The notes: a model not told the origin generated them from the sequence alone. A DNA stretch of 64,000 bases from Streptomyces sp. NBC_00178 (GCF_036206005.1 NZ_CP108143.1:4555501-4619500); one strand, 5' to 3'; positions 23,713-34,510 are shown, counted from the stretch's first letter. Numbers and translations are program-made.

Positions 23713-24954
23713 GTGAACCAGTTGAAGACGCGTGTGCCCCAGGCCGAAGTCCAGCCGACAGACGGAGCCGCCCTCCCCGGCTCCCTGTCCGACGAGCTGC
23801 GCGCCGAGCTGATCGCCTTCCGGCGTGACCTGCACATGCACCCCGAGCTCGGCAACCAGGAGTTCCGCACGACGGCGGCCGTCAAGGCGCGCCTGGAGCG
23901 TGCCGGACTCGCGCCCAGGGTGCTCGCCTCGGGGACGGGGCTCGTCTGCGACGTGGGCGAGTGGGACGGCGTGACGCCCATGCTGGCGTTGCGCGGGGAC
24001 ATCGACGCCCTGCCGATCCCCGACACGAAGACGGGCGTCTCCTACCGGTCCACCGTCCCCGACCGCGCGCACGCCTGCGGGCACGACGTGCACACGACGA
24101 CGGTCCTCGGCGCCGGCCTCGTGCTCACCGCCCTCGACCGGCAGGGACTGCTGCCCCGTCCCGTGCGGCTGCTCTTCCAGCCCGCCGAGGAGGTGCTGCC
24201 CGGCGGTGCGGCCGACGCCATCGAGGCGGGGGTGCTCGACGGGGTCGGGCGCATCCTCGCCGTGCACTGCGACCCGAAGGTGGACGTGGGGAAGATCGGG
24301 CTGCGGATCGGGCCGATCACCTCGGCCTGCGACCGCCTGGAGGTCACGCTCGACGGACCCGGCGGGCACACCGCCCGGCCGCACCTGACCACCGACCTGG
24401 TCACCGCGGCGGCCAGGGTGGCCACCGACGTCCCGGCGCTGCTCGCCCGGCGGGTCGACGCCCGGTCCGGGCTCGCCCTCACGTGGGGCCGCCTGGAGAC
24501 CGGGCACGCGCCCAACGTCATCCCGCAACACGCCGAGCTGTCCGGCACGGTCCGCTGCCTCGATCTGGACACCTGGCGGCAGGCTCCCGACATGGTGCAC
24601 GCCGCGGTCGACGAGGTGGCCGGAATGCACCGGGCGAAGACGGTGATCAACTACATCCGCGGGGTCCCGCCGGTGGTGAACGACGCGGAATCCATCGGCC
24701 TGCTCGACGCCGCGATGACGATCCGCCGCGGATCGTACGCGATCGAGGACACCGAACAGAGCCTGGGCGGAGAGGATTTCTCCTGGTACCTGGAACGGGT
24801 CCCGGGGGCCATGGCCAGGCTCGGCGTGCGCACGCCGGGGGACACCCGCGGTCTGGACCTGCACCGCGGGAACTTCGACGTGGACGAGGAAGCGATCACG
24901 GTCGGGGTGGAGCTCTTCACCGCCGCAGCGTTGCTCGACGGCAACGGGTCGTAA
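23713..24954 (+). CDS. M20 family metallo-amidohydrolase
   Basis: A 413-residue M20D-type hydrolase, the group of hippurate hydrolase, IAA-amino acid hydrolases and N-acetyl-aminoacid deacetylases. RRDLHMHPELGNQEF, ALRGDIDALPI, ACGHDVHTT, FQPAEEVLPGGA and the late SLGGEDFSWYL carry the metal ligands (Asp, His, Glu) and the catalytic Glu. The dimerisation domain lies between about 195 and 310. GTG 23713 sits 7 nt after a TACCCT hexamer, so a leaderless mRNA is likely. The true amide substrate is not predictable. It stands alone before the nucleoside uptake genes. Confidence 0.87.
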   Translation: MNQLKTRVPQAEVQPTDGAALPGSLSDELRAELIAFRRDLHMHPELGNQEFRTTAAVKARLERAGLAPRVLASGTGLVCDVGEWDGVTPMLALRGDIDALPIPDTKTGVSYRSTVPDRAHACGHDVHTTTVLGAGLVLTALDRQGLLPRPVRLLFQPAEEVLPGGAADAIEAGVLDGVGRILAVHCDPKVDVGKIGLRIGPITSACDRLEVTLDGPGGHTARPHLTTDLVTAAARVATDVPALLARRVDARSGLALTWGRLETGHAPNVIPQHAELSGTVRCLDLDTWRQAPDMVHAAVDEVAGMHRAKTVINYIRGVPPVVNDAESIGLLDAAMTIRRGSYAIEDTEQSLGGEDFSWYLERVPGAMARLGVRTPGDTRGLDLHRGNFDVDEEAITVGVELFTAAALLDGNGS

Positions 24955-25020
24955 CCGGTCAGGACACCTCCTGTTCGCGACGATCCGATAACGGCTTCCG
25001 TACAGGTCATTATCTGACAT

Positions 25021-25032
25021 CTACGCGCGTTA
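25021..25032 (+). promoter_or_regulatory. Nucleoside-regulon operator copy 1 (BMP lipoprotein gene)
   Basis: CTACGCGCGTTA: the first 10 bases match the palindrome CTACGCGCGTAG, preceded by AT as in the exact copies. It overlaps a -10-like TACGAT (25031-25036), so a bound protein would block polymerase. Confidence 0.65.
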
Positions 25033-25092
25033 CGATCGCGGCGAAACCAGCGCCGGAAGAGGCGCTTCGGTCAGGTTTGAAGGAGCCTTCCC

Positions 25093-26139
25093 TTGCGCCG
25101 GATCACCAGGATTGCCACCGTGGGCGTCATGTCCGCGGCACTTGCGCTCAGCGTCAGTGCGTGTGGCGACTCGTCGTCGGACAGCGCGTCCGACTCCAAG
25201 GACAACAAGACGGCACTCGCGTACGACATCGGTGGCCGCGGCGACCAGTCGTTCAACGACGCCGCCTACGCCGGCCTGGCCAAGGCCGAGAAGGACCTGG
25301 GTGTCAAGGGCACCGAGGCCGAGCCCTCCGAGGGCGAGTCGGACGCGGACAAGGTCCAGCGCCTCACCTCGCTGGCCCGTGCCGGCAACAACCCGGTGAT
25401 CGGTGTCGGGTTCGCCTACGCCCCGGCCATCAAGAAGGTCGCGCCGAAGTTCCCGAAGACCACCTTCGGCATCATCGACGACGCCTCGGTCACCGGCAAG
25501 AACATCGCCAACATCGTCTTCAACGAGGAGCAGGGCTCCTACCTCGCCGGTGTCGCCGCCGCCAAGGTCACGAAGACGAAGAAGGTCGGCTTCATCGGTG
25601 GCGTCGAGACCCCGCTGATCAAGAAGTTCGAGGCCGGCTTCATCCAGGGCGTCAAGGACACCGACTCCTCGGTGAACGTGCTCCCGCAGTACCTGACCCA
25701 GCCGCCGGACTTCTCGGGCTTCTCCAAGCCGGACCTCGGCAAGGCCGCTGCCCAGGGCCAGCTCGACAAGGGCGCCGACGTGGTCTACTCGGCCGCCGGT
25801 CTGGCCGGTTCCGGTGCCATCGAGGCCGTCTCCAAGGCGGGCAAGTGGAACATCGGCGTCGACTCCGACCAGTACAGCCAGGAAGGCCTCGCGGCCTACA
25901 AGGAGTCGATCCTGACCTCCGTCACCAAGGACGTCGAGGACTCGGTCTTCAACCTGATCAAGTCGGTCAAGGACGGCAAGCCCCAGTCCGGTGAGGTCCG
26001 CTACGGCCTCGACAAGGACGGCGTCGGCCTGGCCATGTCCAACCCGGCCTTCACCAAGATGACCGACGTCATCGCGGCCGTGGACAAGGCGAAGAAGGAC
26101 ATCATCGACGGCAAGATCACCGTCAAGACCACCCCGTAA
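25093..26139 (+). CDS. BMP-family nucleoside-binding lipoprotein
   Basis: Substrate-binding component of a nucleoside ABC importer, anchored outside the membrane. The 348-residue precursor has a lipobox LSVSAC (Cys at about 24) and a BMP/PnrA fold: YDIGGRGDQSFNDAAYAGL, NPVIGVGFAYAPAI, VGFIGGVETPLIKKFEAGF and GVDSDQY. The start is TTG 25093, fixed by AGGAG 7 nt upstream. It is separated from the ATPase gene by a terminator-like hairpin and a second operator, so both share regulation while the binding protein can be made in excess. Purine nucleosides are usual ligands in the family; not proven here. Confidence 0.9.
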   Translation: MRRITRIATVGVMSAALALSVSACGDSSSDSASDSKDNKTALAYDIGGRGDQSFNDAAYAGLAKAEKDLGVKGTEAEPSEGESDADKVQRLTSLARAGNNPVIGVGFAYAPAIKKVAPKFPKTTFGIIDDASVTGKNIANIVFNEEQGSYLAGVAAAKVTKTKKVGFIGGVETPLIKKFEAGFIQGVKDTDSSVNVLPQYLTQPPDFSGFSKPDLGKAAAQGQLDKGADVVYSAAGLAGSGAIEAVSKAGKWNIGVDSDQYSQEGLAAYKESILTSVTKDVEDSVFNLIKSVKDGKPQSGEVRYGLDKDGVGLAMSNPAFTKMTDVIAAVDKAKKDIIDGKITVKTTP

Positions 26140-26163
26140 CGACCCCGGTCGTCACGCTGGTTT

Positions 26164-26205
26164 CCCGTGGGCCCGGAGCGCGTACCGCCGCTCCGGGCCC
26201 GTGGG
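26164..26205 (+). terminator. Hairpin between binding-protein and ATPase genes
   Basis: A perfect 12-bp inverted repeat, GGGCCCGGAGCG at 26169-26180 and its complement at 26189-26200, 30 bp after the lipoprotein stop. Probably an attenuating or full terminator. Confidence 0.7.
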
Positions 26206-26309
26206 GTGCTTCTCGAAGAAGTTGTGCCCGTCGCAGTGCCCTGCTCGCACAGGCTCCGGACCCCGCGTTCGGGCCGTGCCGTGCGCCTACGCTTTACGAT
26301 TCGGCAGCG

Positions 26310-26321
26310 CTACGCGTGTAG
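26310..26321 (+). promoter_or_regulatory. Nucleoside-regulon operator copy 2 (ABC ATPase operon)
   Basis: CTACGCGTGTAG, 11 of 12 matches to the palindrome. It starts 10 nt after a TACGAT -10 (26295-26300), so it covers the expected transcription start. Confidence 0.7.
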
Positions 26322-26364
26322 ACAGCTCTCAGGCGCGATAACTTCACCCCGCCCCCCTGCCCCT

Positions 26365-27959
<1,595 letters not shown>

Positions 27960-27963
<4 letters not shown>

Positions 27964-29078
27964 AGAAATTCGACAAGGATCGGCTGATCCTGGGCTTCGC
28001 CGGCCCGGCGCTCGCCCTCGTCGTCGCGTTCGTGCTCAGCACCCTGGTGCTGCTCATCTCGAACCGCGACCCGTTCGAGCTGTACCGTCTGCTCTTCGAG
28101 CAGGTCTCGTACAGCGACGTCCAGGTCCTGATCATCAACCAGGCCGGTACGTACTACCTCGCCGCCCTCGCGGTCGCGGTCGGCTTCCGGATGAACCTCT
28201 TCAACATCGGCGTCGACGGGCAGTACCGCCTCGCGGCGATGATGGCCGCACTGGTCGGCGCCAGCGTGAGCCTTCCCGGGCCGATCCAGATCGCCCTGAT
28301 CGTGATCGTGGCGATGCTGGTCGGCGCCTTCTGGGCCGGTATCGCGGGCATCCTCAAGGTCACCCGCGGAGTGAGCGAGGTCGTCGCGACGATCATGCTC
28401 AACTCGATCTCGACCGCGCTGATCGCCTGGCTGATCCTGCCGAAGAACTTCGGCGAGCAGGCCGCGGGTTCGAACAACCTCACCACCGGCGACATCCCGG
28501 AGGCCGGCTGGTTCCCCGGCGTGTCCCTGAGCCCCGACGCGGGTGAGATCTACGGCTTCACCTTCGTCGCCGCGTTCTGCGGTCTCGTCTACTGGCTCGT
28601 CCTGAACCGCACCCGGTTCGGCTTCGACCTGCGCGCCACGGGCGCGAGCGAGAGCGCCGCACAGGCGTCCGGTGTCGACGCCAAGAAGATGATCCTGACC
28701 TCGATGCTGATCTCCGGCGCGATCGCGGGCCTCGTCGGCATGCCGACGCTGCTGGGCGACACGCACACCTACAGCCTCGACTTCCCCGTCGGCCTCGGCT
28801 TCACCGGCATCACCATCGCCCTGCTCGGCCGCAACCACCCGGTGGGCATCGCCCTCAGCGCCCTGCTGATCGCGTTCCTCGACAAGGCGTCGTCCCCGCT
28901 CGACCAGTTCGGCTTCGAGAAGGAGATCGCCACGATCATCCAGGGCCTGATCGTGATCTCCGTCGTCGTCAGCTACGAACTCGTCCGGCGCTACGGGACC
29001 CGTCGCCAGCAGCAGAAGGTCGGCGAGGAACTCGCCGCCGGCCACGCTCTCACCACCGAGAAGGAGGCGGCCCTGTGA
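27960..29078 (+). CDS. Nucleoside ABC transporter permease 1
   Basis: A 372-residue permease of the BPD_transp_2 (RbsC/nucleoside) group with about eight to nine membrane segments. Family features include FRMNLFNIGVDGQYRLAAM, GVSEVVATIMLNSI and the coupling region DLRATGASESAAQASGVD. The ATG overlaps the ATPase stop (ATGA) and the gene overlaps permease 2 by 4 nt, so the import operon is translationally coupled. The pair forms the heteromeric channel for nucleosides delivered by the BMP lipoprotein. Confidence 0.9.
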
Positions 29079-30337
29079 GCACCGATGCCATCGCCGCACG
29101 CGTCGCCCCTCTGAAGGGCGGCGGCCGCCGCAGGCTCTCCCTGCCCGTCGTCCTGCTGATCATCGCCGGTGGGCTGGCCCTCGTGTCGCTGGTCCGCCTG
29201 ATCAGTGGTGCGGACGACGTGACGTCCGTGGGGCAGGTGAGCGGCGCACTGGAGCTCGCCGTCCCGATCGGCCTCGCCGGGCTCGGCGGCCTGTGGGCCG
29301 AGCGGGCGGGCGTCGTCAACATCGGCCTCGAGGGCATGATGATCCTCGGCACCTGGTTCGGCGCCTGGGCCGGCTTCCAGTGGGGCCCCTGGGTGGGTGT
29401 CCTGTTCGGCATCCTCGGCGGTGCGCTCGGCGGTCTGCTGCACGCCGTCATCACCGTCACGTTCGGCGTGAACCACATCGTGTCCGGTGTGGCCGTCAAC
29501 ATCCTCGCCGTCGGTGTCACCCGCTACCTGTCGAACTTCACCTTCGCCCAGGAGCCGGGCGGTTCCAGCAAGCAGTCACCGCGGCTGGAGGAGATCGACA
29601 AGATCACCATTCCAGGGCTGTCGGACTGGATGCAGGACCTCCAGCAACACCACTGGTTCTTCGTCTCCGACCTCGCGGGCGTCATCGGCGGCCTGGTCAC
29701 CGGACTGTCGCTGCTGACCGTCGTCGCCCTGCTGCTCATCCCCGTCACGTGGTTCGTGCTGTGGCGCACGGCCTTCGGTCTGCGGCTCCGCTCCTGCGGT
29801 GAGAGCCCGGTGGCGGCCGAGACCCTCGGCGTCAACGTCTACAAGTACAAGTACATCGCCGTGACGATCTCGGGCGGTCTGGCCGGACTCGGCGGCGCCT
29901 TCCTGGCCCTCGTCGCCACCAGCATCTACCAGGAGGGCCAGACCGGCGGCCGCGGTTACATCGGTCTCGCCGCCATGATCTTCGGTAACTGGATGCCGGG
30001 CGGCATGGCCCTGGGCGCCGGACTGTTCGGCTTCACCGACAGCCTCAAGCTGCGCGGCGGCGCCGAGAACGTCCATGCGATGCTGCTGCTCCTGGCCATC
30101 CTGCTGGTGATCGTCGTGTTCTGGCAGCTGTACCGGAAGAAGTACCTGCCGGCGCTGATCTCCGCGGTCGTCTCGGGCCTGCTGTTCACCTGGTACGGCC
30201 TGACCGACCAGGTCCCGAGCCAGTTCGTCGACGCCGCTCCGTACGTCACCACGCTCCTGGTGCTCGCCCTGTCGGCGCAGCGGCTGCGGCCGCCCAAGGC
30301 GGACGGCGTGCCGTACCGCAAGGGCGAGGGCAAGTGA
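29075..30337 (+). CDS. Nucleoside ABC transporter permease 2
   Basis: A 420-residue second permease with about ten membrane segments. The conserved WAERAGVVNIGLEGMMILGTW and the cytoplasmic RLRSCGESPVAAETLGVNVYKYKY loop place it beside permease 1 in the nucleoside importer group. GTG 29075 lies in the GTGA overlap with the previous stop. A cytosolic-facing insert at about residues 150-185 separates two membrane blocks. The next gene, cytidine deaminase, also starts in a 4-nt overlap. Confidence 0.9.
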   Translation: MSTDAIAARVAPLKGGGRRRLSLPVVLLIIAGGLALVSLVRLISGADDVTSVGQVSGALELAVPIGLAGLGGLWAERAGVVNIGLEGMMILGTWFGAWAGFQWGPWVGVLFGILGGALGGLLHAVITVTFGVNHIVSGVAVNILAVGVTRYLSNFTFAQEPGGSSKQSPRLEEIDKITIPGLSDWMQDLQQHHWFFVSDLAGVIGGLVTGLSLLTVVALLLIPVTWFVLWRTAFGLRLRSCGESPVAAETLGVNVYKYKYIAVTISGGLAGLGGAFLALVATSIYQEGQTGGRGYIGLAAMIFGNWMPGGMALGAGLFGFTDSLKLRGGAENVHAMLLLLAILLVIVVFWQLYRKKYLPALISAVVSGLLFTWYGLTDQVPSQFVDAAPYVTTLLVLALSAQRLRPPKADGVPYRKGEGK

Positions 30338-30732
30338 CCGCCCACGCCCCGGTGGACTGGGACGTGCTGCGGGAGGCCGCCCGGGACGCCATGTCCCGGG
30401 CGTACGCCCCGTACTCGCGCTACCCGGTCGGTGCCGCGGCCCTCGTCGACGACGGCCGCGTGCTGACGGGGTGCAACGTCGAGAACGCCTCGTACGGCAT
30501 CAGCCTGTGCGCCGAGTGCGGCCTGGTGTCCCAGCTCGCCTCCACGGGCGGCGGCCGGCTGACCCACTTCACCTGTGTGGACGGGTCCGGCGCGGTGCTC
30601 GTGCCGTGCGGGCGCTGCCGTCAGCTGCTCTACGAGTTCGGCGGCCCCGAGCTCGTCCTGGAGACCCCTGACGGGCTCCGTACGCTCGACGAGATGCTGC
30701 CGCAGTCGTTCGGGCCGCAGCACCTGGGGTAG
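30334..30732 (+). CDS. cdd: Cytidine deaminase
   Basis: Deaminates cytidine and deoxycytidine to uridine forms in pyrimidine salvage. The 132-residue length is that of the tetrameric zinc enzyme. Zinc ligands and catalytic Glu are seen in GCNVENASYGISLCAEC (Cys-Ala-Glu) and PCGRCRQLLYEF. The variant after CAE (Cys-Gly instead of the frequent Arg-Thr) is worth noting but leaves the ligands intact. GTG overlaps the permease stop, so import and the first catabolic step are one transcript. Confidence 0.93.
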   Translation: MTAHAPVDWDVLREAARDAMSRAYAPYSRYPVGAAALVDDGRVLTGCNVENASYGISLCAECGLVSQLASTGGGRLTHFTCVDGSGAVLVPCGRCRQLLYEFGGPELVLETPDGLRTLDEMLPQSFGPQHLG

Positions 30733-30833
30733 TCCCCCACACCGCTCCGTTCCCCCGGCGTGCCGCACCGGCGCACCGCACCGGCGCACCGCACCGGCCC
30801 GCCGGGGGAACGGAGCGGCGGAACGTTTTCTCT

Positions 30834-30845
30834 CTATGCGCGTAG
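30834..30845 (+). promoter_or_regulatory. Nucleoside-regulon operator copy 3 (deoA)
   Basis: CTATGCGCGTAG, 11 of 12 matches, inside a longer dyad with CTC/GAG flanks. It overlaps a -10-like TAGAGT at 30843-30848. Confidence 0.75.
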
Positions 30846-30893
30846 AGTCAACGGGACTCGCGCCCACCCCTCCGCCGGAAGGACTCCCCTCCC

Positions 30894-32171
30894 ATGGACG
30901 CCATCTCCGTCATCCGCACCAAGCGGGACCGGGGCGAGCTCAGCCCCGAGCAGATCGACTGGGTCATCGACGCGTACACGCGCGGCGAGGTCGCCGACGA
31001 GCAGATGTCCGCGCTGGCCATGGCGATCCTGCTCAACGGCATGAACCGCACCGAGATCGCCCGCTGGACCGCCGCGATGATCGCCTCCGGCGAGCGCATG
31101 GACTTCGGGGCGCTCTCCCGCCCCACCACCGACAAGCACTCCACGGGCGGCGTCGGCGACAAGATCACCCTGCCCCTCGCCCCGCTGGTGGCCGCCTGCG
31201 GCGCGGCCGTGCCCCAGCTCAGCGGCCGGGGCCTCGGTCACACCGGCGGCACGCTGGACAAGCTGGAGTCCATCCCCGGCTGGCGCGCCCACATCTCCAA
31301 CGCCGAGATGCTCGACGTCCTGGACACCACCGGCGCCGTCATCTGCGCGGCCGGAGACGGTCTCGCCCCCGCCGACAAGAAGCTGTACGCGCTGCGCGAC
31401 GTCACCGGCACCGTCGAGGCCATCCCGCTCATCGCCAGCTCGATCATGTCCAAGAAGATCGCCGAGGGCACCGGCGCCCTGGTGCTGGACGTCAAGGTCG
31501 GCTCCGGCGCCTTCATGAAGACGATCGAGGACGCCCGCGAACTGGCCTCCACCATGGTCGCGCTGGGCACCGACAGCGGTGTGCGCACCGTCGCGCTGCT
31601 CACGGACATGGCGACCCCGCTCGGCCTGACCGCGGGCAACGCCCTGGAGGTCCGCGAGTCCGTCGAGGTCCTGGCCGGCGGCGGCCCCAAGGACGTCATC
31701 GACCTGACCCTGGCGCTCGCCCGCGAGATGCTCGACGCGGCCGGCCTCAAGGACGCCGACCCGGAGAAGGCCCTCGCCGACGGTTCCGCCATGGACGTGT
31801 GGCGCCGCATGATCTCCGCCCAGGGCGGCGACCCGGACGCCGAACTCCCCGTCGCGCGCGAGCAGCACGTGATCACCGCCCCGTCCTCGGGCGTGCTGAC
31901 CCGGCTGGACGCCTACGACGTCGGCGTCGCCGCCTGGCGGCTCGGCGCGGGCCGCGCGCGCAAGGAGGACCCGGTGCAGGCGGGCGCGGGCGTCGAGATG
32001 CACGCCAAGCCCGGCGACACCGTGACCGAGGGCCAGCCGCTGATGACCCTGCACACGGACACCCCGGAGAAGTTCGAGTACGCCCTGAAGGCGCTGCCCG
32101 GCTCGTACGACATCGCACCGGCCGGCACCCCCTTCACCGCCACGCCGGTGGTGCGGGAACGTATCGCCTGA
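30894..32171 (+). CDS. deoA: Thymidine phosphorylase
   Basis: A 425-residue pyrimidine-nucleoside phosphorylase that splits thymidine/deoxyuridine with phosphate to base and deoxyribose-1-phosphate. The family signature near residue 110 (SGRGLGHTGGTLDKLESIPG), the phosphate-binding KHSTGGVGDK and the substrate region SSIMSKKIAEG are intact, with the C-terminal PYNP domain (AGRARKEDPVQAGAGVEMHAKPGD). A GGAAGGA site precedes the ATG. It has its own operator and promoter after the import operon and a perfect hairpin after it. Confidence 0.95.
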   Translation: MDAISVIRTKRDRGELSPEQIDWVIDAYTRGEVADEQMSALAMAILLNGMNRTEIARWTAAMIASGERMDFGALSRPTTDKHSTGGVGDKITLPLAPLVAACGAAVPQLSGRGLGHTGGTLDKLESIPGWRAHISNAEMLDVLDTTGAVICAAGDGLAPADKKLYALRDVTGTVEAIPLIASSIMSKKIAEGTGALVLDVKVGSGAFMKTIEDARELASTMVALGTDSGVRTVALLTDMATPLGLTAGNALEVRESVEVLAGGGPKDVIDLTLALAREMLDAAGLKDADPEKALADGSAMDVWRRMISAQGGDPDAELPVAREQHVITAPSSGVLTRLDAYDVGVAAWRLGAGRARKEDPVQAGAGVEMHAKPGDTVTEGQPLMTLHTDTPEKFEYALKALPGSYDIAPAGTPFTATPVVRERIA

Positions 32172-32193
32172 CCTGCTGCTTTCCCTTTCGGGT

Positions 32194-32227
32194 GAACGGG
32201 ACCGGTGGACCACCACCGGTCCCGTTC
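32194..32227 (+). terminator. Terminator hairpin after deoA
   Basis: A perfect 15-bp stem, GAACGGGACCGGTGG at 32194-32208 and its complement at 32213-32227, with loop ACCA. Confidence 0.85.
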
Positions 32228-32269
32228 GGCATGCTGGACTCGGTGACGCACCGATAAGAGGAGACCGCC

Positions 32270-32860
32270 ATGAGCGCACTCACCGTCGATCCCGGGCCGG
32301 GCCACGGCCAGGACTGGGACGACCTCGTCCGGATCTGGGAGGAGACGGACGCGCCCGAGGGCTGCAAGGTGGAGATCATCGAGGGGATCGTCACCGTGTC
32401 GCCACCGCCGTCCAAGGACCACAACACCACCGCGGCCCTGCTGCAGCGCAGGCTGTACGCGGTCATCCCCGAGGAATGGGAGATCTACCAGACGCTCGGG
32501 GTCTCGGTGCCGGGACGCGCGGGTGTCTACATCCCCGACCTCCTCGTGGTGCCGCGCACGGTGGCGACGGGGCCGGGGAATCGTGTGCCCGCGGAGGAGG
32601 CCCTGCTGGTCGTCGAGATCACCTCCCAGGCGAACGCCAACCACGACCGCGTCAAGAAGGCGCACGGATACGCGAAGGCAGGCGTCGGACTCTTCCTGCT
32701 GCTCGATCCGTGGCATTCGGGCCGCCCGACCGCCACGCTCCACGGCGACCCCGACAGCGGCACCTACCGCGTCCTCGACGTGGTCGAGTACGGGGGGACG
32801 CTCACCCTTCCCGAGCCGTTCAAGCTGGATCTGGACACGGGGATCTTCCCGGTCAGCTGA
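32270..32860 (+). CDS. Uma2/DUF820 family putative endonuclease-fold protein
   Basis: A 196-residue member of the Uma2 (DUF820) PD-(D/E)XK-like family, abundant in Streptomyces and cyanobacteria. The nuclease-like core is CKVEIIEGIVTVSPPPS (N-terminal Glu), then YIPDLLVVPR (Asp) and LLVVEITSQANANHDRVKKAHGYAKAGV (Glu...Lys). GAGGAG-type site precedes the ATG. The biological role is unknown; no toxin-antitoxin or phage context is visible. Confidence 0.85.
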   Translation: MSALTVDPGPGHGQDWDDLVRIWEETDAPEGCKVEIIEGIVTVSPPPSKDHNTTAALLQRRLYAVIPEEWEIYQTLGVSVPGRAGVYIPDLLVVPRTVATGPGNRVPAEEALLVVEITSQANANHDRVKKAHGYAKAGVGLFLLLDPWHSGRPTATLHGDPDSGTYRVLDVVEYGGTLTLPEPFKLDLDTGIFPVS

Positions 32861-32921
32861 GGCGCGAGCCCGCCCGCCGATGAGTTTCCGGCATCCCGCC
32901 GGTCTCTGTGGTGTGGATGCC

Positions 32922-33224
32922 ATGACTCCGAGCGCCCTCGTCGTCACCGGCCGCGTCACCCGCGCCGATGTGCCGGGCCTGTGCGCCGAACTGGAGGCCC
33001 TCCTGACCTCCCGTCCCGACGCCGCCGTGATCGACTGTGACGTCGGCGGGGTGACGCACGCGGACCTCGCCCTGGTGGAGGCCATAGCCCGGCTGGGACT
33101 CGTCGCCCGCCGGACCGGTCGGGCCCGGCTGCGCCTGCGCCGCCCCTCCGCCGAACTCGGGGCGCTGCTCGACCTGGTCGGGCTGGCCGACGTGGTGGCG
33201 CTCCTGGGGCCGGACGAGGAGTGA
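32922..33224 (+). CDS. STAS-domain protein
   Basis: A 100-residue single-domain protein with the STAS/anti-sigma-antagonist fold: LVVTGRVTRADVPGLCAELEALL, then DAAVIDCDVGGVTHADLALVEAIARLGLVARR. The usual phosphorylated Ser of SpoIIAA-type proteins is replaced by a Thr-His-Ala (VTHADL), so it may be a non-phosphorylated STAS variant. The start is the first ATG giving the complete fold. No anti-sigma kinase gene is adjacent, so any partner is elsewhere. Confidence 0.7.
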   Translation: MTPSALVVTGRVTRADVPGLCAELEALLTSRPDAAVIDCDVGGVTHADLALVEAIARLGLVARRTGRARLRLRRPSAELGALLDLVGLADVVALLGPDEE

Positions 33225-33239
33225 CCCGGCCCCGAGCCG

Positions 33240-33524
33240 CTACCGGGACTCGCTGTAGCTGCAGAGGACCAGCAGAGCGTGCCCGTCGGCGTACTCCGCG
33301 GGTATCTCCTCACCCGGCGGGAGTGAGGCGACGGCCGAAGGGGACGGCATCGCGCACGGGCCCTCCGGCTGGGGCCCGGGAGACGTGTCGTCGGCCGGGG
33401 CGCCGGAGACGGCGGCGGGGCCGGGGCCCGCGGTGGCGGACGGCTCGCCCAGCCACAGCGTCGCCGCCCAGCCGCCCGCCACCAGGAGGGCCCAGCCGGT
33501 CACCACGGGCCGTGTGAACCTCAC
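33240..33524 (-). CDS. Small membrane protein coupled to ECF sigma gene
   Basis: A 94-residue protein, unknown family. GTG 33524 overlaps the stop of the upstream sigma factor (GTGA). One N-terminal hydrophobic segment (VVTGWALLVAGGWAATLWL, about 7-25) anchors a Pro/Ser/Gly-rich tail with two Cys (near 57 and 89). It could be a secreted or membrane partner of the sigma factor, but no anti-sigma motif is visible. Confidence 0.6.
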   Translation of the reverse strand: MRFTRPVVTGWALLVAGGWAATLWLGEPSATAGPGPAAVSGAPADDTSPGPQPEGPCAMPSPSAVASLPPGEEIPAEYADGHALLVLCSYSESR

Positions 33525-34510
33525 GACCGGTCCGCGTCCAGGTGGTCGGGAAGCCCGAACAGCGGGAACCAGCGCGGGGTGTCCAGGAAGCAGTGCATCC
33601 CGGTGATGGCACCGTCCGAGATGTCGATGACCTGCACGGCCCACGGCACGAACCCCGGGCCGTCCGGATTCGGCTTGTAGTGCGCGAAGGCCGGGGTCCC
33701 GTTGGCCTCGATCGCCACCAGACGGGAACCCGCGCAGCTCGCGCCGATGCTGAGCATGAATCCCGTGATGTCGTCGTGCCCCCGCAGCCAGAGGTCGAAC
33801 GGCGGCATGGTCATCACGGCGTCCTCGTGGAGCAGGGCCGTCAGCGCCGCCATGTCGTATCCCTCGAACGCGGCGACGTACCGGTCGAGGAGCTTGCGCT
33901 GCTCCTCGTCCAGCGGGTTCGCCGTGTCGGGCGCGGTGCCCTCCGTGTCCGACAGGGTCGCCCGGGCGCGCTGCAGGGCGCTGTTGACCGAGGCGACCGA
34001 GGTGTCGAGCAGCTCCGCGACCTCGCTCGCCTTCCAGGCCAGCACCTCACGGAGGATCAGCACCGCTCGCTGCTTGGGCGGCAGGTGCTGGAGCGCCGCG
34101 ACGAACGCCAGGCGGACCGACTCGCGGGCCACGGCGGCCTCGGCCGGGTCGGCCACCGACGGGAGGATGCGCCCGTCGGGCATCGGCTCCAGCCAGGTGT
34201 TCTCGGGGAGGGGGTTGAGCGCCGCCTGGGCGAGCGGGGTGGGTCCGGTCAGATCCACCGGTCTCGCCCGCTTGTTGCCGGCGTTCAGCATGTCCAGGCA
34301 GACGTTGGTCGCGATCCGGTAGAGCCAGGAGCGCAACGAGGAACGGCCCTCGAACTTGTCGAAGTTCCGCCAGGCGCGCACCAGCGTGTCCTGGACGGCG
34401 TCCTCCGCCTCGAAGGCCGAGCCGAGCATCCGGTAGCAGTAGCCGGTCAGCTCGACCCGGTGTCCCTCAAGACGGCTGTCCACGTCGGCCGTCGCCGTCA
34501 GATCACTCAT
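33521..34510 (-). CDS. ECF sigma factor with C-terminal SnoaL-like domain
   Basis: A 329-residue protein of the SigJ/SigG-like ECF group. Region 2 (ELTGYCYRMLGSAFEAEDAVQDTLVRAWRNFDKFEGRSSLRSWLYRIATN in parts) and region 4 (LPPKQRAVLILREVLAWKASEVAELLDTSVASVNSALQRARATL in parts) are followed at about 200-320 by a SnoaL/NTF2-like domain (YVAAFEGYDMAALTALLHED, MPPFDLWLRG), which tunes activity in this group instead of a classical anti-sigma. ATG 34510 follows GGTGGAG; the frame extends 9 codons upstream. Translation is coupled to the small membrane protein. Confidence 0.87.
   Translation of the reverse strand: MSDLTATADVDSRLEGHRVELTGYCYRMLGSAFEAEDAVQDTLVRAWRNFDKFEGRSSLRSWLYRIATNVCLDMLNAGNKRARPVDLTGPTPLAQAALNPLPENTWLEPMPDGRILPSVADPAEAAVARESVRLAFVAALQHLPPKQRAVLILREVLAWKASEVAELLDTSVASVNSALQRARATLSDTEGTAPDTANPLDEEQRKLLDRYVAAFEGYDMAALTALLHEDAVMTMPPFDLWLRGHDDITGFMLSIGASCAGSRLVAIEANGTPAFAHYKPNPDGPGFVPWAVQVIDISDGAITGMHCFLDTPRWFPLFGLPDHLDADRS

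Noticed and set aside
32270..32860. Uma2 gene as a sign of a mobile element
   Set aside because: Uma2 proteins are common chromosomal genes in Streptomyces, and no repeats, integrase or transposase are nearby.
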